From Siphonodentalium dalli (lineage: Eukaryota; Mollusca; Scaphopoda; Gadilida; Siphonodentaliidae), in assembly GCA_032622095.1 (NCBI GenBank), contig CP136061.1:5778734-5842733 (forward strand): 64,000 bases of DNA. The letters are read 5' to 3'. A program made the position numbers and the translations under genes. The notes below the pieces were generated by a model. The model was not told where the DNA came from. It ran no database searches and was given only the letters and a program-made list of their open reading frames with translations. Each line of letters starts with the position of its first letter. Positions within the stretch are counted from its first letter, which is position 1. Positions 12,480 through 25,583 of the stretch are shown here, piece by piece.

Positions 12480-13500
12480 TTTTCTAGTGTGTCACTACTT
12501 CAGATATGGTTCAAATAGCATACAAATCACCGCATTTTGGTCACATACCTTAAAGGTACACGTCATTTATGCATTTAAACCTAATTCCGCGTATACATCA
12601 ATCATCTCTTTATTTCCCAAATAGTTTGAATGTACCTAGTTTTAACAAAGATTTATGCAATCTACATGCTTTCATTCAAATAAAATTTACGACAACAACA
12701 TTGTAACAGACTATCCACTTACCTTCAATTTATAGGTCATATTAGCCTGTACATTTATGGGAGACAGACATACATAATATAATGCATTGGCACAGTGTTA
12801 CTGATAATAATAAGGTGTCACTACTTCAGATATGGTTCAAATAACATACAAATCACCACATTTTGGTCACATACCTTAAAGGTACACGTCATTTATGCAT
12901 TTAAACCTAATTCCGCGTATACATCAATAAAAACGCTCTTTATTTCCCAAATAGTTTGAATGTACCTAGTTTTAACAAAGATTTTTGCAATCTACATGCT
13001 TTCATTCATATAAAATTACCCAGTGTGTGTTAGACAGCAACATTATAACATATTGGCTTTCAAGTTACATATGCATGTGCATTCGATGCACGAGACAACA
13101 TTGTAGGAAATGAAGGCATTGATGTGTCATTACTTCAGACATTGTTCATACAATTGACCGTATTTTGATCACACACCTTAAAGGTACACGTCACTTTTGT
13201 CTATAATCAGACAATACATTACACGTAGGGTTCAACATGTCCACCGTAGTAAGCTTATTTACTTCATAAATGGTTCCAATAGCATAGTATTGTACCCGCG
13301 GGGTCACATACCTTAAAGGTACACGTCATTTGTGTCTATAATCAGACAATACATTACGCATAGGGTTCAACATGGTCACCGAAGCAACCTAATCCAAAAG
13401 CAAAGAACACCCATTACTGAGTCCCGCTGTTACACACAACACAATAACTCGGGATTAAGGTCTACTAGTGATGAGTTATGGTTGTAAATGGTACCTATAG
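12480..13500. repeat. degenerate ~310-326 bp direct repeats with ACCTTAAAGGTACACGTCA, left arm
   Basis: The motif ACCTTAAAGGTACACGTCA occurs at 12547, 12873, 13175 and 13310, with the shared lead-in GTGTCA(C/T)TACTTCAGA at 12489, 12815 and 13124. ACCTTAAAGGT is nearly self-complementary, suggesting a protein-binding site. The right arm holds the mirror copies. Confidence 0.75.
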
Positions 13501-14618
13501 CATAATATTGTACCACATTGATGCACATCACGTTTCATGTGAATTACATGAGCAGGTAACTCAATTCTCTGCATTTCGAATGGAGTTGGGTATTTTTGTA
13601 TATTATATACAGTGTTATTTAGCTTACAAATGGTTGTTATTTTATATCAATATGCCAGTTTATGTCACAGACAAAATGCGTACTCACTCTTCACATAGAC
13701 TAATATGTAAGCATTTGTATCATTTAGAATGGCAAAATATGGTCTAAGTCAGTCGTATTAGCTATATATGGCCACTTACCGTTCAAGTTATAACCCCATT
13801 AAAACTATGCTTCAAATGTAAATTATATGTAACTTGAATATGATCGGCCCCCAGGCCCTTTTTAGGTCATAGGTTCCAACCGACCATCGTTCATACTCGA
13901 ACGCTTGTGTATATGATAGATGTGGTAATGGTAGAGAGAGCTAGTTAGGCAGGCCATGAGATAGGTAGACCCACTGCCTACATCAATATATATATACGAT
14001 ATACATGCACTGGCCGCAATGGGTTCCCGTTACTAGCCTATAGACATGAAGTATTAAAGTTATACACCTTCATCAGCGCGCTCTTAATGAGTTTTGAATT
14101 GGCATATGGGTACGAATCCAAACCATTCGGATGTAATTTATCGGAATGCCAATCATAACAATATGTACAGAGAAAGCTAGTGGGAACGATACACACTGTT
14201 TGCGTAATTGACTAGACACATTGAGGTAAAGAAGCACCATGATGTATCAAAGGTATATTTCAAGGATTTTTAATCGGCAACCAATTATTGAATATATTTT
14301 TGTTGGGCATGGTCATATGCACCACTGTGTTTCATATAAAACAAATAGTGGGTGGTTAAATCACCGAAGGCCAATATTCCCGATGGTAAGTTATTTTTAG
14401 CATATGGGATACATTTATGACTAAATCGGTTATAGGAAATGAGGTAAATTGCACTTTATTATTTAAAAGGAATAACGCTATACAAGCTTAAACACACAAA
14501 CCATGGGTTTTTATCAACTTATTACGTGTAACATATTTGGAGTTTAGTTATGTTCATCAAACACCGGCAATTGACACCTCTGTCTGGATATTTATGTTAT
14601 CACGATTGGGTCCCGTGT

Positions 14619-15197
14619 TCACCCTTTTTTAGTCGTAAGCGAATAGTCTCCATAGCTCCAAATCGTTCCGAATGTCCAAACTAATTCACTATTTAATTCT
14701 GAAATAGGTTTAGTTGTGCTTAAAATGTAATCCAAAACTAGTTGTTCATTTAACATCTTTTCAATGGTGAAAATAGGACAAGGTTCCCTCATAATAATGT
14801 AACCATAAATTGATGTAACTTCTTCGAATTCCAAACTATAGTCATTAAAAACCGTGCTACGATATTCAGCGAAGCGGGCAAAGTTATCACCGATAAGTAC
14901 ACGAATCTCATATATGTCTTTTTTAGTAATACCACTAAATATCCAACACTCAGAAAACAGTTGATCCAAAGTATCCAGTAAGGTATCTGTTTCAAATTCT
15001 GATCTCTCCATCAAAGCATTCAATCTCTTTCTACCATCATCAAAATTTCCTTCTAGAAGTTCCGTAATTATTATTTTACTCTCCCTTAAGAACCATGTAT
15101 GTTGTAATTCTGTTTTGATGTCTCCATGTATCGTTGACGCGTTAACTAACTCCTTGTAAATTTTCTCAAGCATTTCTGTGGGTAATATTTCCTCCAT
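14619..15197 (-). CDS. 192-aa hypothetical protein of the palindromic element, left-arm copy
   Basis: Uninterrupted frame of 192 codons plus a TGA stop, identical in protein to the right-arm copy at 21255-21833. The product is acidic (about 34 D/E against 19 K/R), looks largely helical, has only two cysteines, no signal peptide and no membrane segment. I recognise no family. Upstream (mirror of the right arm) are TATAAATA at about 15362-15371 and an adjacent ATTGG box. AATAAA lies 3' at about 14455-14460. It is the only long frame in the 6.5 kb arm, so it is the best candidate for an element-encoded function. Confidence 0.7.
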   Translation of the reverse strand: MEEILPTEMLEKIYKELVNASTIHGDIKTELQHTWFLRESKIIITELLEGNFDDGRKRLNALMERSEFETDTLLDTLDQLFSECWIFSGITKKDIYEIRVLIGDNFARFAEYRSTVFNDYSLEFEEVTSIYGYIIMREPCPIFTIEKMLNEQLVLDYILSTTKPISELNSELVWTFGTIWSYGDYSLTTKKG

Positions 15198-17280
15198 AAT
15201 TCCTAATTTACAAAACCATCTGTTTATTCGAGTAAATCCGCTAACTCACATGTCATTGGGCATGAGTTTCTCATATAATTAACACAATCGGTTGTTCGTA
15301 CCCATACCTAGTGAGCTTTTGATCTATAATAGCTAACGGTAATGTATTTAGTTCTTATTATAATATTTATAACCAATCAAAATCCGTTGCTGAATTTAGC
15401 TATACGAGGACAAACGGAATGATAACAGCCGTTCAACAACTTGGTATTCCAGTCATAGTCATAGTTCATTTCATATTATTGATCTAAAATCTCCATTACA
15501 TGGAGAAAATAAAGAGCCCATCTGATGTAGACTAGTATATAAGTACTTAGTGATTTATTTTCATCAATTATATGTATTGTTACTCCTATAAATATAGTCT
15601 GTTATACAGAGGATACATCGCCCACGTGACAGTATCGTGTCGCGAAAGGTCTATAAAAGTATATAAATGCGCGTCAGGTTTATGTATATGTCCCTGCTTC
15701 TTAAAGCAAATCCAGTACATATACGTGCGTTGAGACACGTGCAATTGCCACTAGTAAATCACGTATAAAAGCTCTTTACTGCATAGTTAAACTGTTGAGT
15801 TTTCACACGCATTCTATGTCGTTTTTATGGACTATATACGTGGTATATGTCAGTATATACACGAATGTAATGTAATCACGTGCACGTATTAATTTCATAT
15901 ATTCTTCTCAACACAACTCAGCACAACGCATCAATTCTGATGTCTTTGGCGGTTCAAACAGTGTACATTTTCAGTGTTGTTACCGTTTGATGCATACCAT
16001 ACTCATTTATGCATAATAACGCGGGTCTACATCGTTGCTATATACCTATATACGTCCATATTTCTTAAAGTATAGTATCTATACGTACATCATGGCGTAT
16101 ATTAAACCCCCTTTCACTGGTAAATCACGAATAAACGCTCTTTATTGTATAGTCAACTAACCATTTCTACATACACGCTGCTCTGTGGTGGTCTGTTGTG
16201 TCTTACCATTATACCATTATATGTAGAAGGTAATGTAGTAAAATATGTATAAGTCTGATTTTGTGTCAATGTGCCTGTTATTAATCTCATCAATTGGGTC
16301 GTTTATAAGTCGTCAAACATAATGATTTCTAATCATCTAATAGGTATTATAAAAAATGCCTACTTCACAAATATTCTGAGTGCATTTCAGTGTATGTTTC
16401 GTACTCTGTAAAAACGTGATTTGACCGCTAGTGATGTAGTGAAATAACCTATTTTATAGTTGTCAAATACGTACTAAAAATATTGTCAATTTATGACTCA
16501 TCTAATGAATTTTCCACACCTAGTGTCTACAATATGTTTATATATTGTGACTCATTACTACGATTGCAGTATGTCCACGTATGTCAGATATTACATAACC
16601 TTGATAACTATGTTTAGAAATACCTGGTATATGAGATCATATTGTAGCTGACAGAGACTGGAATGCGACTTGCATCTACCATCACGTGCGTTCGAATGAA
16701 GTTACATGTACGATATGAGCCATTATATGTGTCGATGAGGTGTTATATCAGTATATTCATGCAATATTCGTAAATGACAGCAACATATCTTTTCCCTCCC
16801 ATTATCAAGCGAGATTTTGTGGTTAGCTGACAAACATGGCATTTCGAATATATATAGCCTATTGGACACTTACTTCAAATGCTAAAATTGCCTCTTCAAA
16901 ATAGTTAAAAGCACACATTTTTATTTCGAATTTCATTGTTTACGGTTAATTTCCTGTTATGAAATTGGTCCTTTTATAAACGCGTAATACGTAGTTACAA
17001 AAAGCCCTAATTGACAAACATTTTAAGTGCTATTATGACTATATTCGACGAATAAAAAAAACGCCATTTGACATAGTACAACAACGCGAAATGACTACTT
17101 TTTTAAACGCGAATTTGAAACAAAACTAATATACAAAAGAATTTTAAACTAAAATTATAAGTTTGGTTGATGTATTGTTTGGTTGACAGCATTTTCACAC
17201 ACAGAAGCGTTATGATAAAGATTCACCACGCACACAGAAGCGATATTATACGGTGTAGCGATATGTTACAGAGTTACCGT

Positions 17281-17378
17281 TCTTTTCGAGGCTAAAAAAA
17301 GCGCAGGCCGGCCTCTCCCTCTCCCCCGTTTTAAAAGGGGCGGGGTTAAGGGGGAGCGATCGAGCGTCACGAAAAAAA
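17281..17378. repeat. GC-rich inner border of the left arm
   Basis: A short GC-rich island in AT-rich DNA, containing GGCCGGCC and CCCCCGTTTTAAAAGGGGCG, which can fold on itself, then GCGATCGAGCGTCACG and an A-run at the loop edge. The mirror copy is 19074-19171. The two borders may be ends of a separate loop element. Confidence 0.6.
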
Positions 17379-19073
17379 ATTCACCCCATTTTACACATAA
17401 CCTTTCTACATATTTACCACAATTCTACTTTTACCCTTACCCAATATAACCCCCTCCCTTCCGAACTTCTTAGCCATCATCTTTGTGCTACTTTGTGCAT
17501 CATTCATGTTCTTTGCCCTATGTCCCTGTCATTTCCTATAAGTTTACACCATTTTGCATGTGTTCTCCTTTTTACTACTGTATCCTTAATACACAAACCA
17601 CCAAGTTCATACACATATATGTAATACTTTCCATTCATTCTCTGCTTTATGTTTACTCTTTTGTCGCGTTACATCCCCTATGTTTTCGACCAACTGCTTA
17701 CACCTAAATTATATATATATATATATATGTGTCCCCTTTTACCCATCTCTTCTCCCCTCCACCCAGTTCATATGATTTAGTTATACTTTTACCCATATGG
17801 CCCTCTTTTCTCACTCCCTCTACCTGGTGCCATTTTATTTTCTATACCATTTAAGCCCCTTGCCGGCTCTTACCCATAATTACTGTCTGCAAGCATGGTA
17901 ACCCCTCTCCTTCCAAAGCAAACCCCCCACATTTCATATGATTTAGGTATATACTCAATGATTATTCTTATCTCATCTACTTTAATTATGTACATGTTCC
18001 CCAACCCAGCTCTCTGCTATACACCTCTATGTATTTTACCCTATACCCCATTTACCTTGCTCCACATAACCACCTTTCATTCTTGTTTACCTTCCCCTTT
18101 TGTACCTCTAAACACTTTGTTCTTCCCACAACAATCCCAATGTTTTCCTATGAAAGTAATGCTTACTACTCAACGTATTCTCCAAATTATACCCTTCTGC
18201 ACCCATTTACTTGCCTCTCACTCTCCCCATCGCCTTCCCCATTTTACACATGTATAAACCTCTGTTGAGTGGCTTTTGTTAGCCTCCTATACTCTTCGCT
18301 ATACACCTATATACACTCTCCCAATGCCCCTTTACCCTTTTCCCATAAGCACCTTTCATGCTTTTAATGTCTCCCTTTTCCATTTTATACACCTCTTATT
18401 TTACCTCTGTTCTACCCACAACAATCCCAATGTTTTCCTAGGAAAGTAAGGCTTACACCTCAATGTTGTCTCCAAATTATACCCTTCTGCCCCAAGTTCT
18501 TGCCTCTCGCTCTCCCCATCTCCTTCCCTCTGTTTGCACCATCTACATTTATAAACCTATATTGAGTGGCTTTTCTTAGCCTCCTATACTCTTCGATATA
18601 CACCTCTGTACACTCTCCCACTGCCCCCCCTTTACCCTTTTCCCATAAGCACCTTTCATGCTTTTAATGTCTCCCTTTTCAATGTTATACAACTCTTATT
18701 TTACCTCTGTTCTACCCACAACAATCCCAATTTTTCCCTAGGAAAGTAAGGTATACACCTCAATGTTTTTCTCCAAATTATACCCTTCTTACCCAATTTC
18801 TTGCCTCACGCTCTCCCCATCTCCTTCCCCCTTTTGCACCATATACATGTATACACCTATATAGAGTGGCTTTTCCTAGCCTCCTATAAGTTCTTCACTT
18901 TATGTTAATTCATATATTAAAAACCATGAACAGTGTACACAACCTAATCCATTATCATCTCCAATTAATACACGGTCATATCATCCCATCCCCCTGTCCC
19001 ACACTCCATTACCCCTCATACTGTGTCGTTTCCCCCATCCATTTCCTCTGCCTTATACTTTTCTTCTATGACA
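17379..19073 (+). other. pyrimidine-rich loop of the giant palindrome with ~300 bp tandem repeats
   Basis: Single-copy relative to the arms. The plus strand is strongly C/T-rich and G-poor. Three degenerate ~300 bp units are visible from about 17960 to 18890, marked by GAGTGGCTTTT.(T/C)TAGCCTCC at about 18265, 18565 and 18865 and by ACAACAATCCCAAT at 18130, 18420 and 18720. The frames crossing it are compositional and no gene is supported. The strand asymmetry could reflect unidirectional replication or a looped single-strand phase (inference). Confidence 0.75.
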
Positions 19074-21080
19074 TTTTTTTCGTGACGCTCGATCGCTCCC
19101 CCTTAACCCCGCCCCTTTTAAAACGGGGGAGAGGGAGAGGCCGGCCTGCGCTTTTTTTAGCCTCGAAAAGAACGGTAACTCTGTAACATATCGCTACACC
19201 GTATAATATCGCTTCTGTGTGCGTGGTGAATCTTTATCATAACGCTTCTGTGTGTGAAAATGCTGTCAACCAAACTATACATCAACCAAACTTATAATTT
19301 TAGTTTAAAATTCTTTTGTATATTAGTTTTGTTTCAAATTCGCGTTTAAAAAAGTAGTCATTTCGCGTTGTTGTACTATGTCAAATGGCGTTTTTTTTAT
19401 TCGTCGAATATAGTCATAATAGCACTTAAAATGTTTGTCAATTAGGGCTTTTTGTAACTACGTATTACGCGTTTATAAAAGGACCAATTTCATAACAGGA
19501 AATTAACCGTAAACAATGAAATTCGAAATAAAAATGTGTGCTTTTAACTATTTTGAAGAGGCAATTTTAGCATTTGAAGTAAGTGTCCAATAGGCTATAT
19601 ATATTCGAAATGCCATGTTTGTCAGCTAACCACAAAATCTCGCTTGATAATGGGAGGGAAAAGATATGTTGCTGTCATTTACGAATATTGCATGAATATA
19701 CTGATATAACACCTCATCGACACATATAATGGCTCATATCGTACATGTAACTTCATTCGAACGCACGTGATGGTAGATGCAAGTCGCATTCCAGTCTCTG
19801 TCAGCTACAATATGATCTCATATACCAGGTATTTCTAAACATAGTTATCAAGGTTATGTAATATCTGACATACGTGGACATACTGCAATCGTAGTAATGA
19901 GTCACAATATATAAACATATTGTAGACACTAGGTGTGGAAAATTCATTAGATGAGTCATAAATTGACAATATTTTTAGTACGTATTTGACAACTATAAAA
20001 TAGGTTATTTCACTACATCACTAGCGGTCAAATCACGTTTTTACAGAGTACGAAACATACACTGAAATGCACTCAGAATATTTGTGAAGTAGGCATTTTT
20101 TATAATACCTATTAGATGATTAGAAATCATTATGTTTGACGACTTATAAACGACCCAATTGATGAGATTAATAACAGGCACATTGACACAAAATCAGACT
20201 TATACATATTTTACTACATTACCTTCTACATATAATGGTATAATGGTAAGACACAACAGACCACCACAGAGCAGCGTGTATGTAGAAATGGTTAGTTGAC
20301 TATACAATAAAGAGCGTTTATTCGTGATTTACCAGTGAAAGGGGGTTTAATATACGCCATGATGTACGTATAGATACTATACTTTAAGAAATATGGACGT
20401 ATATAGGTATATAGCAACGATGTAGACCCGCGTTATTATGCATAAATGAGTATGGTATGCATCAAACGGTAACAACACTGAAAATGTACACTGTTTGAAC
20501 CGCCAAAGACATCAGAATTGATGCGTTGTGCTGAGTTGTGTTGAGAAGAATATATGAAATTAATACGTGCACGTGATTACATTACATTCGTGTATATACT
20601 GACATATACCACGTATATAGTCCATAAAAACGACATAGAATGCGTGTGAAAACTCAACAGTTTAACTATGCAGTAAAGAGCTTTTATACGTGATTTACTA
20701 GTGGCAATTGCACGTGTCTCAACGCACGTATATGTACTGGATTTGCTTTAAGAAGCAGGGACATATACATAAACCTGACGCGCATTTATATACTTTTATA
20801 GACCTTTCGCGACACGATACTGTCACGTGGGCGATGTATCCTCTGTATAACAGACTATATTTATAGGAGTAACAATACATATAATTGATGAAAATAAATC
20901 ACTAAGTACTTATATACTAGTCTACATCAGATGGGCTCTTTATTTTCTCCATGTAATGGAGATTTTAGATCAATAATATGAAATGAACTATGACTATGAC
21001 TGGAATACCAAGTTGTTGAACGGCTGTTATCATTCCGTTTGTCCTCGTATAGCTAAATTCAGCAACGGATTTTGATTGGT

Positions 21081-21088
21081 TATAAATA
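21081..21088 (+). promoter_or_regulatory. TATA box of the 192-aa gene, right arm
   Basis: ATTGGTTATAAATATT places an inverted CCAAT box directly beside TATAAATA, about 170 bp before the ATG at 21255. The left arm has the mirror copy at 15364-15371. Confidence 0.45.
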
Positions 21089-21254
21089 TTATAATAAGAA
21101 CTAAATACATTACCGTTAGCTATTATAGATCAAAAGCTCACTAGGTATGGGTACGAACAACCGATTGTGTTAATTATATGAGAAACTCATGCCCAATGAC
21201 ATGTGAGTTAGCGGATTTACTCGAATAAACAGATGGTTTTGTAAATTAGGAATT

Positions 21255-21833
21255 ATGGAGGAAATATTACCCACAGAAATGCTTGAGAAAATTTACAAGG
21301 AGTTAGTTAACGCGTCAACGATACATGGAGACATCAAAACAGAATTACAACATACATGGTTCTTAAGGGAGAGTAAAATAATAATTACGGAACTTCTAGA
21401 AGGAAATTTTGATGATGGTAGAAAGAGATTGAATGCTTTGATGGAGAGATCAGAATTTGAAACAGATACCTTACTGGATACTTTGGATCAACTGTTTTCT
21501 GAGTGTTGGATATTTAGTGGTATTACTAAAAAAGACATATATGAGATTCGTGTACTTATCGGTGATAACTTTGCCCGCTTCGCTGAATATCGTAGCACGG
21601 TTTTTAATGACTATAGTTTGGAATTCGAAGAAGTTACATCAATTTATGGTTACATTATTATGAGGGAACCTTGTCCTATTTTCACCATTGAAAAGATGTT
21701 AAATGAACAACTAGTTTTGGATTACATTTTAAGCACAACTAAACCTATTTCAGAATTAAATAGTGAATTAGTTTGGACATTCGGAACGATTTGGAGCTAT
21801 GGAGACTATTCGCTTACGACTAAAAAAGGGTGA
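21255..21833 (+). CDS. 192-aa hypothetical protein of the palindromic element, right-arm copy
   Basis: Second intact copy of the 192-codon gene. The ATG context (GGAATTATGGAGG) is acceptable and no in-frame ATG lies upstream before a stop. Segments include an N-terminal helix-like EEILPTEMLEKIYKEL, a middle region with DNFARFAEYRS, and a C-terminus with several tryptophans ending TTKKG. No known domain is seen. AATAAA at 21992-21997 lies ~160 bp past the stop, so TATA, gene and polyA form a compact transcription unit. Two copies in inverted orientation would transcribe outward from the loop in both arms. Whether the pair is maintained by selection or only by arm-to-arm conversion cannot be told here. 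Confidence 0.7.
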   Translation: MEEILPTEMLEKIYKELVNASTIHGDIKTELQHTWFLRESKIIITELLEGNFDDGRKRLNALMERSEFETDTLLDTLDQLFSECWIFSGITKKDIYEIRVLIGDNFARFAEYRSTVFNDYSLEFEEVTSIYGYIIMREPCPIFTIEKMLNEQLVLDYILSTTKPISELNSELVWTFGTIWSYGDYSLTTKKG

Positions 21834-21991
21834 ACACGGGACCCAATCGTGATAACATAAATATCCAGACAGAGGTGTCAATTGCCGGTGTTTGATGAAC
21901 ATAACTAAACTCCAAATATGTTACACGTAATAAGTTGATAAAAACCCATGGTTTGTGTGTTTAAGCTTGTATAGCGTTATTCCTTTTAAAT

Positions 21992-21997
21992 AATAAA
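21992..21997 (+). terminator. polyA signal AATAAA of the 192-aa gene
   Basis: AATAAA within TTTTAAATAATAAAGTG, ~160 bp after the stop codon. Mirrored at 14455-14460. Confidence 0.4.
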
Positions 21998-24900
21998 GTG
22001 CAATTTACCTCATTTCCTATAACCGATTTAGTCATAAATGTATCCCATATGCTAAAAATAACTTACCATCGGGAATATTGGCCTTCGGTGATTTAACCAC
22101 CCACTATTTGTTTTATATGAAACACAGTGGTGCATATGACCATGCCCAACAAAAATATATTCAATAATTGGTTGCCGATTAAAAATCCTTGAAATATACC
22201 TTTGATACATCATGGTGCTTCTTTACCTCAATGTGTCTAGTCAATTACGCAAACAGTGTGTATCGTTCCCACTAGCTTTCTCTGTACATATTGTTATGAT
22301 TGGCATTCCGATAAATTACATCCGAATGGTTTGGATTCGTACCCATATGCCAATTCAAAACTCATTAAGAGCGCGCTGATGAAGGTGTATAACTTTAATA
22401 CTTCATGTCTATAGGCTAGTAACGGGAACCCATTGCGGCCAGTGCATGTATATCGTATATATATATTGATGTAGGCAGTGGGTCTACCTATCTCATGGCC
22501 TGCCTAACTAGCTCTCTCTACCATTACCACATCTATCATATACACAAGCGTTCGAGTATGAACGATGGTCGGTTGGAACCTATGACCTAAAAAGGGCCTG
22601 GGGGCCGATCATATTCAAGTTACATATAATTTACATTTGAAGCATAGTTTTAATGGGGTTATAACTTGAACGGTAAGTGGCCATATATAGCTAATACGAC
22701 TGACTTAGACCATATTTTGCCATTCTAAATGATACAAATGCTTACATATTAGTCTATGTGAAGAGTGAGTACGCATTTTGTCTGTGACATAAACTGGCAT
22801 ATTGATATAAAATAACAACCATTTGTAAGCTAAATAACACTGTATATAATATACAAAAATACCCAACTCCATTCGAAATGCAGAGAATTGAGTTACCTGC
22901 TCATGTAATTCACATGAAACGTGATGTGCATCAATGTGGTACAATATTATGCTATAGGTACCATTTACAACCATAACTCATCACTAGTAGACCTTAATCC
23001 CGAGTTATTGTGTTGTGTGTAACAGCGGGACTCAGTAATGGGTGTTCTTTGCTTTTGGATTAGGTTGCTTCGGTGACCATGTTGAACCCTATGCGTAATG
23101 TATTGTCTGATTATAGACACAAATGACGTGTACCTTTAAGGTATGTGACCCCGCGGGTACAATACTATGCTATTGGAACCATTTATGAAGTAAATAAGCT
23201 TACTACGGTGGACATGTTGAACCCTACGTGTAATGTATTGTCTGATTATAGACAAAAGTGACGTGTACCTTTAAGGTGTGTGATCAAAATACGGTCAATT
23301 GTATGAACAATGTCTGAAGTAATGACACATCAATGCCTTCATTTCCTACAATGTTGTCTCGTGCATCGAATGCACATGCATATGTAACTTGAAAGCCAAT
23401 ATGTTATAATGTTGCTGTCTAACACACACTGGGTAATTTTATATGAATGAAAGCATGTAGATTGCAAAAATCTTTGTTAAAACTAGGTACATTCAAACTA
23501 TTTGGGAAATAAAGAGCGTTTTTATTGATGTATACGCGGAATTAGGTTTAAATGCATAAATGACGTGTACCTTTAAGGTATGTGACCAAAATGTGGTGAT
23601 TTGTATGTTATTTGAACCATATCTGAAGTAGTGACACCTTATTATTATCAGTAACACTGTGCCAATGCATTATATTATGTATGTCTGTCTCCCATAAATG
23701 TACAGGCTAATATGACCTATAAATTGAAGGTAAGTGGATAGTCTGTTACAATGTTGTTGTCGTAAATTTTATTTGAATGAAAGCATGTAGATTGCATAAA
23801 TCTTTGTTAAAACTAGGTACATTCAAACTATTTGGGAAATAAAGAGATGATTGATGTATACGCGGAATTAGGTTTAAATGCATAAATGACGTGTACCTTT
23901 AAGGTATGTGACCAAAATGCGGTGATTTGTATGCTATTTGAACCATATCTGAAGTAGTGACACACTAGAAAACCTTAATTTCTACAGAAACATTAATTTT
24001 GTTTATCTCTCAGTCTCCACAGATGCAGAAGCCATTAGGAGCATGCATTTGAATGACAGACCTATCGTGGCATTAAATGACTTAAACATGTGTTTAATTA
24101 CGAAGCTTCGAGAAATTGTGTGTAGGATTTACTTTATTTGAAATGTTCAAATATCTATTGACAAGGCGTTGATTGATTCCTAATAGTTCGATTACAGATA
24201 TTAAAGGGGTATTTAGAGAAAAAGCTTAACTAATGTTAGTGATGATTTAATCAATTGTACCATAACAGTTGACCATTAGGAGGGATACATAATGGGGAGT
24301 CAGTATGTATTCAGGGTTCATGCCGCTCACGGTATAAATTTTGTGATAATTAAATTGCATGGGTTATGCTCTGTAAGCATATGTTGGCTGCTTGGAGTTA
24401 TATGTGTATTTAATACCTAGATGGTCTCCCACGTGCTGAGAACTTTGTAGATTATTTTAATTTTATTAATTGTTTCAGAGGCAGCTAGAAAGGCATTTTA
24501 TTTTTCCTAACCAATATGTGCAAATGATACCGGCCCCTGAATGTTTTTTATTCAAATTAGTGCAGGCTTAAATGTTTTATCACCTAGTGGTATGCATAAT
24601 CTCATTAATCTGTTTCACCGCTTTATCCCCGTCGGTATGGAGAATGTTCCAGAATGGTTACATGTTGTGTTATTAGCTTGAGAGCTCTGTGCCCTGCAGC
24701 CACACTAATTTGATGTTATGCTGGAACATTTTTATTTCTGGAAAATTCTAGATTGTTTTAATTTGTCGGCTTTTTCATAACCTTTTAGAAAGACAATTTC
24801 TTACCCAATATGTGCAAATGATATGTGGCCCATGTTTGAATGAATTACACATTAGATCGGTTATTATCTACGGTTACGCTGAATGTGTTTGAACGCTTAA

Positions 24901-25317
24901 ATTACCAGATAAATTCATGGTGAAAACGCACTTAGTGCATAGCGTGTTTAGTGTACATCTGGCATCGAGTAAACCAGACATTATAGAATATGCAGATGCT
25001 CTGTTATTGTTAGAAAGCGTGCCTCGTGGAATGTGTTTTCTACCAGGTACATAACAGTTAATAAATCTGTGAGATCAATAATGTTTTTATTAAAGGTAAA
25101 AAAAGTTAAAGGGGCCGAAGTGTTTTAAGGAGATTTGATAAATGATTTTAAATGCCTAAATTCTATGCGTGGTAAATAGATGCTATGATACCCAATGTGT
25201 GTACCGTGTGAAATTAACATCGGGACTTTACAGTTATATAATTTTAAAGAGGCCGTAGACAAATATGAATTTTATTACACGAATACATTATGGATTTTAC
25301 TAGAAAAAAATAGAATT

Positions 25318-25420
25318 TTCCAGAAACAAAAAATTTACTAGATTGTTCCAGAACAATAAAAATGTTCCAGAACAAAAAAAATGTTCCAGAATTTTCCAGA
25401 ACAATAAAAATGTTCCAGAA
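25318..25420. promoter_or_regulatory. heat-shock-element-like cluster, right arm
   Basis: Mirror of 11032-11134: six TTCCAGAA (the complement of TTCTGGAA), including a perfect four-half-site array. Confidence 0.5.
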
Positions 25421-25583
25421 ATTACGTGGGAAGGAAGGAGCGATATATAATAATTAAAGGGGGCGTTACCATACCATGGGACCATATATACACAGCATAG
25501 GAAAGGGGGCGTTGCCATACTATGGAGCCATAGACCTATAGGAAAAGGGGTCCCACACATACATGACCCAGAGTTACAATCAT

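Larger units (their letters stand above)
10863..17378 (+). repeat. left arm of the giant palindrome
   Basis: Inverted copy of 19074-25589. From the tip inward it holds terminal AGC repeats, two ~65 bp repeats with TATGGCAACGCCCCCTTT, a TTCTGGAA cluster, a region of degenerate ~310-326 bp direct repeats (12480-13500), the 192-codon gene on the minus strand, AT-rich DNA with repeated AGTAAATCACG.ATAAA segments, and a GC-rich inner border. Confidence 0.95.

Noticed and set aside
13478-13747. 89-codon frame and its mirror at 22705-22974
   Set aside because: Its start is part of the degenerate ~310 bp repeat (AATGG(T)ACC.ATAGCATA) and the product is unremarkable; likely non-coding.
17483-19186. 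Several frames in the pyrimidine-rich loop
   Set aside because: Their P/S/L/T/F-rich products follow directly from C/T bias; they restart in each 300 bp repeat.
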